From contig NZ_QWEK01000019.1 in assembly GCF_009935845.1 (NCBI RefSeq), forward strand, positions 21,493 to 85,492: a DNA stretch of 64,000 bases, written 5' to 3'. Each line of letters begins with the position of its first letter. Within the stretch, counting starts at the first letter, position 1. The notes under the pieces are model-generated. The model saw only the letters and a list, made by a program, of their open reading frames with translations, was not told the DNA's origin and made no database searches. A program made the position numbers and the translations under genes. This document shows positions 18,354-25,105 of the stretch, piece after piece. This stretch comes from Pseudoflavonifractor sp. 524-17. GTDB taxonomy: Bacteria > Bacillota > Clostridia > Oscillospirales > Oscillospiraceae.

Positions 18354-19218
18354 CTTGGCCGCCTCCCTTCTTGGACTTCAGCAAGCTGAAGAGCTTGGGC
18401 TTTTGACCCTCCTGCTCTGTCCCCTGGGGTATCAGTTCGTTGCGCAGCACACGCTCCAGAGTATCGGGAGCCAGATGCCGCTTGAGCATACCGCCTACCG
18501 CCACAGAGATAGACCCGGTCTCCTCCGACACAATGGCCACCACCGCATCGGAGTGCTCGCTGGCCCCAATCCCCGCCCGGTGGCGCATGCCCAGCTCCCT
18601 GGACAGATTTACATTTCCAGACAGCGGGAGCACACAACCCGCCCCCACAATGCGGCCGTTGCGAACGACCACCGCCCCGTCGTGCAGGGGCGCTTTGTTC
18701 CAAAACAGGTTTTTCAGCAGTTCGCTGCTTACCGAGCAGTCCAAAGCAGTGCCGGTCCGGATTGCGTCGTCAAATTGGTTCTTGCGCTCAAAGAGCATCA
18801 ACGCGCCGGTTTTGCTTTTGGACAGGGCGGTATACGCCTCCACCGTCTGCTGAATCGCCTGCTCAATCTCATTGGGCTCCTCCGCATGGCTGAACATATC
18901 CCCCAGCCGGCTGCTGCCCACCTGCTCCAGCAGCTTTCGGATCTCCGGTTGGAACAGGACCACCAGAGCCAAGACACCCCATTCTACCGCCCGGCCGAGA
19001 AAGAAATTCAAGGTATTCAGCCTTAGAAACTGAGAAGACCACAATACCACCAGCACCAGCAGGACGCCCTTTGCCACCTGGCCAGAGCTGGTACGCCGGA
19101 CAAGGGTAATGCATTTGTAAATAATAAACGCCATGATACAGATATCAATTACATCTGTGACATGTATCAGGCGCAGATAATTCAAAAGGCCCTGAAAGGT
19201 TTCGTATAGCTGCTCCAT
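18331..19218 (-). CDS. cdaA: Diadenylate cyclase CdaA
   Basis: A 295-residue membrane enzyme that makes c-di-AMP from two ATP. Three hydrophobic N-terminal helices (about 15-85) anchor the DAC domain. Active-site motifs APLHDGAVVV (DGA) and MRHRAGIGASE (RHR) are intact. c-di-AMP controls K+ and osmolyte transport. It is the first gene behind a good sigma-A promoter and is coupled to cdaR. Confidence 0.96.
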   Translation of the reverse strand: MEQLYETFQGLLNYLRLIHVTDVIDICIMAFIIYKCITLVRRTSSGQVAKGVLLVLVVLWSSQFLRLNTLNFFLGRAVEWGVLALVVLFQPEIRKLLEQVGSSRLGDMFSHAEEPNEIEQAIQQTVEAYTALSKSKTGALMLFERKNQFDDAIRTGTALDCSVSSELLKNLFWNKAPLHDGAVVVRNGRIVGAGCVLPLSGNVNLSRELGMRHRAGIGASEHSDAVVAIVSEETGSISVAVGGMLKRHLAPDTLERVLRNELIPQGTEQEGQKPKLFSLLKSKKGGGQDGEETGT

Positions 19219-19305
19219 CTCAAATATCTCCCCGCTTTAGACAGGGATCCCTTTCCGCCGTCCTGTTGGGATCGCCCAGGTCTTTCCTTCCTTTTTAACT
19301 TATTT

Positions 19306-19334
19306 ATTATACTGTGTTTCCAGTTAATTGGCAA
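19306..19334 (-). promoter_or_regulatory. Sigma-A promoter of cdaA-cdaR
   Basis: On the minus strand TTGCCA (19329-19334), a 17-nt spacer and a perfect TATAAT (19306-19311), about 90 nt before the cdaA ATG. Confidence 0.8.
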
Positions 19335-19535
19335 TACGAATCCTTCTTAACTTTCTTTAAAATTTTCTGCCCGTCTGACTCATTCCCATCAAATCTGCCC
19401 CTCCTCCCTCCGGAAGAAAATATTTTCTGCCGGAAACTGTCACTTTTTCGCCCTATTTTTAATGATTTCTGAGTGATTTTGGCTGGCGTTGCATCCGGCA
19501 TTCAGAGGTGAGGAAAGCCGTTCTGTTTCAAGCGT

Positions 19536-19543
19536 CATAGGAT
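19536..19543 (+). promoter_or_regulatory. Possible sporulation (sigma-E/K) -10 for cotJ operon
   Basis: CATAGGAT followed by A fits the CATAnnnT(A) pattern of mother-cell sigma factors and lies 62 nt before the cotJAB start. I see no convincing -35, so this is a weak call. The rest of the 19,335-19,604 gap holds nothing else I can support. Confidence 0.35.
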
Positions 19544-19604
19544 AGGTACAGGAAGCGGCACTCTCCGCCGCCCCAAAATTCCATCTCTAAGGAGGAGTCT
19601 CCCC

Positions 19605-20078
19605 ATGCTTTCTGAGAGCAATGCAGCCCGTTCCCAAACTGCCGGGCGCTGCACTGACAGCTCTGGCACACTGCCGGACTGTGCCCCACTGGCCGTCCCC
19701 TATGTCCCTTTTCAACAGCCAGGTTCAAAACGCTATTCCCAGCAGGAGGCCCTGAATAATGGCACCCTCTTCCCCGGGCTGAACCTTCCCTTCCATTTAA
19801 AGGAAAATGCTGTCAATGCCGTTAACGGCCCCCTCGGCGAGCTCCAAGCCCTGGAATTCGTCCTGACGGAACTTGGCGAGTATCTGGACACCCACCAGAG
19901 CGATTCGGATGCCTTCGCCCTCTATCAGCAATATGCCGCGCTGGAGCGGGAGGGCCGGGAGAAATACGAGAGTATGAACGGCCCGCTGATGCAGGGTTCC
20001 ACCGCATTCGCCCAGTCCTGGTCCGCCTGGCTGTCCGATCCCTGGCCCTGGAACTACAACGAAGGGAGCGCCCGCTGA
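19605..20078 (+). CDS. CotJA-CotJB fusion, spore coat
   Basis: A 157-residue protein that joins two spore-coat proteins normally made separately. Residues about 25-70 match CotJA (YVPFQQ, YSQQEALNNGTLFPGL). Residues about 75-150 match CotJB (LQALEFVLTELGEYLDTH, YESMNGPLM, DPWPWNY). The join is in frame with no sign of a stop or internal start. In Bacillus cotJA, cotJB and cotJC form one mother-cell operon. AAGGAGGAG precedes the ATG. The stop overlaps the cotJC ATG as TGATG, so translation is coupled. The fusion could be native to this lineage or reflect loss of one stop codon. Confidence 0.85.
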   Translation: MLSESNAARSQTAGRCTDSSGTLPDCAPLAVPYVPFQQPGSKRYSQQEALNNGTLFPGLNLPFHLKENAVNAVNGPLGELQALEFVLTELGEYLDTHQSDSDAFALYQQYAALEREGREKYESMNGPLMQGSTAFAQSWSAWLSDPWPWNYNEGSAR

Positions 20079-20484
20079 TGTTTGTCTACGAGAAAAAGTT
20101 GCAGTATCCCGTTAAAATCAAAAATACCAACCCTCAACTCGCATCTTTCATTATCAGTCAGTACGGCGGGCCAGACGGGGAGCTTGGCGCTGCCCTGCGC
20201 TATCTCAGCCAGCGGTACGCCATGCCCTACCCAGAGTTAAAGGGTTTGCTTACAGACATTGGCGTCGAGGAATTGGGGCATCTAGAAATGATTGGGGCGA
20301 TTGTCCATCAGCTCACCCGCAACCTCTCCCCCGATGACACCCGTATGGGTAACTTTGCCCCCTATTTCACCGACCACGGCGCCAGTGTTTACGCCGCCGC
20401 TGCCGCCGGCTCCCCCTGGACCGCCGCCTACATCGGCGTAAAGGGAGATATTATCTGTGACCTGACAGAAGATTTGGCGGCGGA
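20078..20484 (+). pseudogene. cotJC: cotJC exon 1 (Mn-catalase-type spore coat protein, split gene)
   Basis: Encodes residues 1-135 of CotJC plus two bases of codon 136. CotJC is a manganese-catalase-like protein of the inner spore coat. This part carries Mn-ligand candidates E35 (GELGAAL) and the E65-x-x-H68 pair in EELGHLE. Homology stops at DLAA; in the unexcised state translation runs into element A and ends at 20545 after about 20 foreign residues. The remaining parts are at 30,627-30,749 and 63,807-63,890, same strand and order. Rejoined, they give exactly 200 residues, the family length. It is either a pseudogene or a gene restored by excision. Confidence 0.9.
20483..20484 (+). other. 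attL core of element A (GA)
   Basis: Left crossover candidate. Upstream is TTGGCGGCG (CotJC L-A-A), downstream is element sequence starting TGGGACG. Paired with GA at 30,627-30,628. Two bases alone are weak evidence; the reading-frame restoration supports it. Confidence 0.65.
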
Positions 20485-20544
20485 TGGGACGATAGCGCAA
20501 GCGCAACAAGACCGGAAAGCCTTGAAAACATTGGATTGTTGGTA

Positions 20545-20615
20545 GGACGAGCCTTTTCCGACGGCGATGGTGTAAGGACAACCTGTTAAAATTTTCGATG
20601 GGACAAGCTGTTTCC
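20545..20615 (+). repeat. Three iterated GGACAAGCTGTTTCC-type repeats at the left end of element A
   Basis: Related 15-mers lie at 20,545 (GGACGAGCCTTTTCC), 20,576 (GGACAACCTGTT) and 20,601 (GGACAAGCTGTTTCC). The best copy recurs at 23,757 and, as an inverted pair, at 28,745-28,792 just before the recombinase gene. They look like binding sites for an element-encoded protein. Confidence 0.6.
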
Positions 20616-20644
20616 AATCCAGTTTTTAGGAGAACTGATTTGCA

Positions 20645-20731
20645 ATGAAAATCGAATCGGACTATGTGAAAGTGGACGATTACTACCTCCCCGACCTGAC
20701 GATAGAACCGCCGCCGCCTGAAAAAAGTCTT
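20645..20731 (+). pseudogene. TnpV-like 5' remnant
   Basis: The first about 29 codons (DYVKVDDYYLPDLTI...) resemble the start of transposon protein TnpV. The similarity then breaks off and a sigma-A promoter begins at 20,730. AGGAGA precedes the ATG. The frame stays open to 20,965, but the downstream part shows no TnpV features, so I treat it as a fragment. Confidence 0.45.
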
Positions 20732-20757
20732 GACAATGGGAATATAACCTGTATAAT
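20730..20757 (+). promoter_or_regulatory. Sigma-A promoter for MATE operon
   Basis: TTGACA (20,730-20,735), 16-nt spacer, TATAAT (20,752-20,757) preceded by TG. A strong promoter, with a leader of about 180 nt before the MATE start. Confidence 0.8.
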
Positions 20758-20763
20758 AAGGGT

Positions 20764-20945
20764 GCTTGCTCGGAGGGCCAGTCATTCAATAGGAAATGAT
20801 GGGCTGGATAAGGCACAGGCTGAAATGTCTGCGACTTATCCAGCCCTTTTGCTTTTCGTGCAACGAAACTACAACCAAAGATCAGAAAGGTATTGTGTTT
20901 ATCCAGCAAAATATCTGAACGCAATTATTTGGAGGAGGATGCGAT
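20764..20945 (+). promoter_or_regulatory. Attenuator leader of MATE transporter
   Basis: GGGCTGGATAAG (20,801-20,812) pairs perfectly with CTTATCCAGCCC (20,835-20,846), followed by TTTTGCTTTT: an intrinsic terminator inside the leader. A second copy of TTATCCAGC at 20,899-20,907 can pair with the same upstream arm and would prevent the terminator. A short frame begins at ATGATG (20,797) and runs through this region. The design suggests conditional read-through, perhaps by ribosome stalling on a drug; no known riboswitch was recognised. Confidence 0.6.
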
Positions 20946-22289
20946 ATGGATTTTCTCACAAGTAAAATCAGACCAATGTACCTTAAATATCTCTCTGCCG
21001 CTTTTGGCAGCGCATTGATTTCATCTATTTACGGCGTTGTCGACATGGCTATGGTTGGGCAATATCAGGGGCCAAACGGAACAGCCGCTTTAGCTGTTGT
21101 TGCCCCTGTCTGGAATATCATCTACAGTTTAGGGCTTCTGATGGGAATTGGAGGTTCCGTCCTCTTTTCGACGTTGCGGGGAGAGGGGGAAGAAAATCAA
21201 AAGCAGTCCAATGAATACTTTACTGCCGCTTTGATTGGGGTTACAGCTTTGGCTGCTATTGCATGGCTTGGTGTTATCTTCTTTGACCAAAGCCTCCTTG
21301 TGCTGTTTGGTGCGGAAGAAACTTTGATGCCCTTGGCAAGACAATATGTTCTGCCAATTAAGGCTGTTGTCCCCAGCTTTCTGTTTACTCAATTTTTTTC
21401 GGCATTCCTGCGCAATGACGGCAATCCGGGGCTTGCAACAAAAGCTGTTCTATTCGGTGGAGTTTTCAATATATTTGGCGATTATTTCTTTGTTTTTGCG
21501 ATGAATATGGGCATTATGGGCGCTGGTCTCGCTACTGCTATGGGGTCTGTCTCTTCGTTGTTGATTATGCTGACCCATTTTCGCAGCAAACAGAGATCCA
21601 TTCATTTGGAAAAGCCTGTACGGTTGATTACAAAATTGAAGACCATTAGTGTAACTGGGTTTTCTACATTCTTCATTGATGTAGCTATGGGCATTCTGAC
21701 GATGCTATTCAACCGGCAGGTGTTGAAGTATCTGAATACTGATGCATTGTCCATATACGGCATTATTATCAATATCAGCACTTTTGTTCAGTGTTGCGCC
21801 TACAGCATCGGGCAGGCAAGTCAGCCTATGATTTCAACAAACTTCGGCGCAGGAAAAGGAGAACGCATCAGCGAAATTTTGAAATACGCATTAGGAACAG
21901 CGGTTGTATTTGGAGTGATTTGGACTGCCTTGGCAGAATTTACACCGAACCTTTTTGTCCGCATTTTTATGACGCCAACAAAAGAAATCCTTGCCATAGC
22001 TCCCAACATTATCCGCGCTTATGGCTTATCGTTTCTATTGCTGCCACTGAATGTTTTTTCTACCTATTACTTTCAAGCATTAATGAAACCGTTTGCCTCA
22101 TTTGCGGTTTCTGTATCCAGAGGTGCATTAATTAGCGGCTTCTTAATTTGTATGTTGCCTGCCATGGCGGGAGGCAATGCAATATGGTTTTCTATGCCGC
22201 TTACAGAGTTGATTGTTGCCATCTGTGTAATTATACTGATGGCAAAATATACGGCACAGTTACCGAAAGAAAGGATGGATAAAGTATGA
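20946..22289 (+). CDS. MATE-family multidrug efflux transporter
   Basis: A 447-residue protein with 12 predicted membrane helices in two homologous halves. The first half has VVDMAMVGQYQGPNGTAALAVVAP and the second IYGIIINISTFVQC...QASQPMISTNFGAG, the paired MATE signatures. It exports drugs or metabolites using Na+ or H+. GGAGGAGG precedes the ATG. Codon use is more AT-rich than the host core genes, which fits transfer. It overlaps the next gene by 4 nt. Confidence 0.93.
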   Translation: MDFLTSKIRPMYLKYLSAAFGSALISSIYGVVDMAMVGQYQGPNGTAALAVVAPVWNIIYSLGLLMGIGGSVLFSTLRGEGEENQKQSNEYFTAALIGVTALAAIAWLGVIFFDQSLLVLFGAEETLMPLARQYVLPIKAVVPSFLFTQFFSAFLRNDGNPGLATKAVLFGGVFNIFGDYFFVFAMNMGIMGAGLATAMGSVSSLLIMLTHFRSKQRSIHLEKPVRLITKLKTISVTGFSTFFIDVAMGILTMLFNRQVLKYLNTDALSIYGIIINISTFVQCCAYSIGQASQPMISTNFGAGKGERISEILKYALGTAVVFGVIWTALAEFTPNLFVRIFMTPTKEILAIAPNIIRAYGLSFLLLPLNVFSTYYFQALMKPFASFAVSVSRGALISGFLICMLPAMAGGNAIWFSMPLTELIVAICVIILMAKYTAQLPKERMDKV

Positions 22290-22891
22290 GAAGAATTATA
22301 ACAATTGGCCGTGAGTTTGGGAGCGGCGGCCGTGAATTTGGCTGCCGCCTCGCAGAGAATTTGGGCGTTGCCTACTACGATCAGGAAATTATTAAAGCAA
22401 TCGTAAAAAAGACAGAATTATCGGAACGATATGTTCAGCAAATGCTTGAAAAAAAGCCAATTGCATCATTTCCCATTCATATAGGCCGAACGCTTCACAC
22501 GCTTCCCAGCCCGATGCTTGAGCAAAGCAGGTTGCTTTATCAGCAGCAATGCCAAGTTATCCGCGAAATGGCTGAAAAATCGGATTGTGTGATTGTTGGC
22601 CGATGTGCGGACTACATTTTGCGGGAATACCATCCATTCCGCATTTTTATGTATGCGAACATGGAAAGTAAAATCGAGAGATGCCGTCAAAAGGAGCAAA
22701 CGCAGAAAATACTGACTGATAAAGAACTGCGGAAAAGCATTTTAGAAGTTGACCGGCAACGGTCACGGTATTACGGATTTTATACAGACCAAACCTGGGG
22801 TGATCGTACCAACTATGACTTGTGCGTTAATACAACAAATACCTCAATCAAGGAGATTGCAATAGCTCTTACAAAACTTTTTGGCAAGTAA
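22286..22891 (+). CDS. Cytidylate-kinase-like protein
   Basis: A 201-residue P-loop protein of the cytidylate-kinase-like family. The start IITIGREFGSGGREFG holds the phosphate loop, and DCVIVGRCADYIL follows near 100. It is shorter than housekeeping Cmk and lacks its NMP-binding insert, so the substrate is uncertain. Such genes often follow MATE transporters in Clostridia. It overlaps the MATE stop by ATGA. Confidence 0.85.
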   Translation: MRRIITIGREFGSGGREFGCRLAENLGVAYYDQEIIKAIVKKTELSERYVQQMLEKKPIASFPIHIGRTLHTLPSPMLEQSRLLYQQQCQVIREMAEKSDCVIVGRCADYILREYHPFRIFMYANMESKIERCRQKEQTQKILTDKELRKSILEVDRQRSRYYGFYTDQTWGDRTNYDLCVNTTNTSIKEIAIALTKLFGK

Positions 22892-22989
22892 TCCTGTCAT
22901 ACAAAATACTCTGCCCCTCAACGGAGAAATAAAAAAACCGTTGATTGGGGCAGGCAGTTTCGTGCGCTTAATTTGCAATGAGATACTTC

Positions 22990-23023
22990 AACCGGCGGTT
23001 TTAAGAAATTAAAGCCGCCGGTT
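22990..23023 (+). terminator. Terminator after kinase-like gene
   Basis: AACCGGCGGTTT and AAAGCCGCCGGTT form a GC-rich stem with a 9-nt loop, followed by TTT. It ends the MATE operon. Confidence 0.8.
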
Positions 23024-23058
23024 TTATATCTATCGGCGGCATATAGGAGGATGCCGCC

Positions 23059-23151
23059 ATGCGATTAAAGGTAGATAGGCACTTATCAAAAAAAGCCTGC
23101 CCCTTGCAGCGGCATTCCCTACCCATGTTTGCAAAAATAATCGTTTTCTGA
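23059..23151 (+). CDS. 30-residue basic peptide, unknown
   Basis: ATAGGAGG lies 8 nt before the ATG. The 30-codon frame gives a basic peptide (starts MRLKVDRHLSKKACP, ends AKIIVF). I do not recognise it; it could be a leader or a remnant of a longer gene. It sits between two terminator-like hairpins. Confidence 0.4.
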   Translation: MRLKVDRHLSKKACPLQRHSLPMFAKIIVF

Positions 23152-23172
23152 CGGCTCATACTGTTATGCCTT

Positions 23173-23215
23173 GCGCCCGAATGGTCTTGCACCATGCGGG
23201 CGCTTTTCTATTTCC
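23173..23215 (+). terminator. Hairpin terminator
   Basis: GCGCCCG...ATGGT pairs with ACCAT...CGGGCGC across one mismatch, followed by TTTTCTATTT. It insulates the following genes from upstream transcription. Confidence 0.7.
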
Positions 23216-23252
23216 GGGCCAGCGATGCCAGCCTCGCTGTCGCTCCCCGCCC

Positions 23253-23285
23253 CCTCCGTTCAGACCCAAAAAATCTGAACGGAGG
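23253..23285 (+). promoter_or_regulatory. Hairpin covering the Shine-Dalgarno of the next gene
   Basis: CCTCCGTTCAGA (23,253-23,264) and TCTGAACGGAGG (23,274-23,285) form a perfect 12-bp stem with a 9-nt loop. The right arm contains the GGAGG ribosome site of the gene starting at 23,294, so translation should depend on melting this stem. Confidence 0.65.
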
Positions 23286-23293
23286 AAAGGACG

Positions 23294-23731
23294 ATGGAAA
23301 TTACCATCAAAATCAACGGGCGGTTTGTGTCTGTGGAGGTCAGCGCCGAGGTTGCCGACTATCTGGAACAGGCCAAGCGGAACAACAGGAAACTTTACCG
23401 GGAGCGTCAACGGTATTGGGATGGGCGCGAATATGACGAGTACATAATCGCCGCCGAGGGCCGCTTGCCCTACTGCGCCACCCCGGAGGAATTGGTCTGC
23501 CAGCGGGAAACGCTGGATGAAATTCTGACGGTGCTGGCGCTTTGCACCGATGCCCAGCGGGAGCGGTTCTTGCTCTATGCGCTGTACGATTTCAGCTATG
23601 TGGAGATTGCTGAAATGTGCGGTTGCTCCAAGTACGCAGTACGTGACAGCATCATGGCGGTGAGGAAAAATTTCAAAAAGTTTTTCCAAAACTGCCCCCA
23701 CGAACGCCCCCCTAAGTGGGCTATAAGGTGA
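23294..23731 (+). CDS. Sigma-70-like regulator (mobile-element type)
   Basis: A 145-residue protein whose C-terminal half resembles sigma region 4: LYDFSYVEIAEMCGCSKYAVRDSIMAVRKNFKKF is a helix-turn-helix. The N-terminal half is charged and helical. Proteins of this kind are frequent in Tn916-like and related elements and control transfer or excision genes. Its ribosome site is buried in a hairpin, so it may be tightly controlled. Confidence 0.75.
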   Translation: MEITIKINGRFVSVEVSAEVADYLEQAKRNNRKLYRERQRYWDGREYDEYIIAAEGRLPYCATPEELVCQRETLDEILTVLALCTDAQRERFLLYALYDFSYVEIAEMCGCSKYAVRDSIMAVRKNFKKFFQNCPHERPPKWAIR

Positions 23732-23752
23732 GGGGCGTTTGCTCCATCACCG

Positions 23753-23786
23753 GGAGGGACAAGCAGTTTCGGCTGCTTGTCCCTCC
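23753..23786 (+). promoter_or_regulatory. Perfect stem-loop before second HTH gene
   Basis: GGAGGGACAAGCAG (23,753-23,766) and CTGCTTGTCCCTCC (23,773-23,786) give a 14-bp perfect stem with a 6-nt loop. The left arm and loop contain GGGACAAGCAGTTTC, one mismatch from the repeat motif at 20,601. It could be an operator, an RNA hairpin or both. Confidence 0.6.
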
Positions 23787-23804
23787 TGTCATTTAGGAGG
23801 CTAT

Positions 23805-24257
23805 ATGAAAATCATCAATCTGCGGCTCTACTATCCCCATTATGAGCAGGACAAGCTGGTGGAGGTCAGCGAGGAAGTCTTTGACGTGCTGTGCCAGTCC
23901 GTCAGAGAAATGCGGAACTATGAGCGCCGCAAGCGGTATCACCGGGCCTACTACTCGCTGAACGCTTTCGAGTGGACGGAGAACTATGCACTGGAACACA
24001 GCCCGTCCCCGGAACAGCTTATCATGCTGGCGGAGGAACGGGCCGAGCGTGACCGGCTGGCCGCTGCCTTGTGGGAAGCCCTTGCCTATGCCACCCCCAC
24101 CCAGGCCCGCCGCATCCGCGCCTACTACCTGGGCGGGCTGACCCAGCAGCAGATCGCAGACCGGGAGTGTGTTCACAACAGTAACGTGTGCCTCTCTATC
24201 CGCCGTGGCCTGTGCAATCTGCGCCGCTACTACGCAGACCATCCCCAGGGAAAGTGA
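23805..24257 (+). CDS. Sigma-70-like regulator, second copy
   Basis: A 150-residue protein with a C-terminal helix-turn-helix (ATPTQARRIRAYYLGGLTQQQIADRE) like sigma region 4. AGGAGG sits 5 nt before the ATG at 23,805, which fixes the start although the frame is open further upstream. It is a distant paralog of the flanking regulators. Confidence 0.75.
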   Translation: MKIINLRLYYPHYEQDKLVEVSEEVFDVLCQSVREMRNYERRKRYHRAYYSLNAFEWTENYALEHSPSPEQLIMLAEERAERDRLAAALWEALAYATPTQARRIRAYYLGGLTQQQIADRECVHNSNVCLSIRRGLCNLRRYYADHPQGK

Positions 24258-24264
24258 GGGCGGC

Positions 24265-24726
24265 ATGGCAGTTATCAATTTGCGAAAGCACTACTACCCT
24301 CTCTACACAAAGGACACATTCATTGAAGTGCCGGACGAGGTTGCCGCCGTCATGGAGGAATGTCGGCTCTATGAGGACCGGCAGGAGGGCCGGAAAAGCT
24401 ACTATCATGTTTACTCTATGGATTGCAGTCCTGGCATTGAGAACCATGCCATGTTCCTGGTGCAGTCCCCGGAAGATTTGATGATCCGGGAGATTGACGA
24501 GGCCGCTGAAGAACTGTTGCTGGAACGTCTGGCGGAGGCCATCTCACAGCTATCCCCCACCCAGGCGCGGCGGCTCCATGCCCGGTATGTTTTGAAAAAG
24601 AAATTCCGGGAGATTGCGGCGGATGAGGGCATCAGCGGGAGTTGTGCCAGCGATAGCGCGACCGGTGCACTCAAAAAATTACAGAAGATTTTTGCCAAAA
24701 ATGGCTGGCTGGAAAAGGAGGATTGA
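24265..24726 (+). CDS. Sigma-70-like regulator, third copy
   Basis: A 153-residue protein starting MAVINLRKHYYPLYTKD, close in layout to the preceding gene (MKIINLRLYYPHYEQD). Its region-4-like part is LSPTQARRLHARYVLKKKFREIAADEGI. Two adjacent related regulators suggest duplication followed by divergence. It starts 7 nt after the previous stop, so the two are cotranscribed. Confidence 0.75.
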   Translation: MAVINLRKHYYPLYTKDTFIEVPDEVAAVMEECRLYEDRQEGRKSYYHVYSMDCSPGIENHAMFLVQSPEDLMIREIDEAAEELLLERLAEAISQLSPTQARRLHARYVLKKKFREIAADEGISGSCASDSATGALKKLQKIFAKNGWLEKED

Positions 24727-24731
24727 TAGCC

Positions 24732-25004
24732 GTGGACAAGCCCCAGGAGGTTGAGAAGAAAATCGGTCAGTTGCAGAACCGACAGAAGATTTTACTGAAC
24801 CGCAAGCGAAGCGAGGAACACCGGGCCAGGACGCACCGGCTTATCGCCCTGTCCCGTCTGCCGGGGGCAACGGAGCTTGCGGAGAAAGCGCAAAACGCCA
24901 GGAACGGGGGGAGTCTGTTTGGAGAACAGCGCACTTATACACCGTGGCCGGTGTCGTGCGCCCTGCCGGGGGCTGTTGCGTCCTACGGACGCGATGGGGG
25001 TTGA
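24732..25004 (+). CDS. DUF3847-like protein
   Basis: A 90-residue protein with a coiled-coil-like Lys/Glu-rich N-terminus (EVEKKIGQLQNRQKILLNRKRSEEHRARTHRL, split over the DUF3847 core). The function is unknown; it is usually found just before MobA/MobL genes. GTG at 24,732 is preferred, with AGGAGG about 10 nt upstream; a TTG at 24,723 overlaps the previous stop. The C-terminal part is low-complexity and may not be conserved. Confidence 0.65.
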   Translation: MDKPQEVEKKIGQLQNRQKILLNRKRSEEHRARTHRLIALSRLPGATELAEKAQNARNGGSLFGEQRTYTPWPVSCALPGAVASYGRDGG

Positions 25005-25023
25005 CACCCCCAAACCCCCGCAC

Positions 25024-25072
25024 CCCCGCCGGAAAGTGACACCCGCGACCCGGCTGTCACTTTCCGGCGGGG
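25024..25072. other. oriT-like inverted repeat
   Basis: CCCCGCCGGAAAGTGACA (25,024-25,041) and TGTCACTTTCCGGCGGGG (25,055-25,072) are a perfect 18-bp inverted repeat with a 13-nt loop, directly upstream of the relaxase gene. A smaller GGGGG/CCCCC palindrome precedes it. Position and structure fit an origin of transfer, with nicking near the stem; the nick site is not resolved. It could also act as a terminator. Confidence 0.6.
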
Positions 25073-25105
25073 CCAATATCCAGCACTGAAAGGAGGTGCA
25101 TTTTT

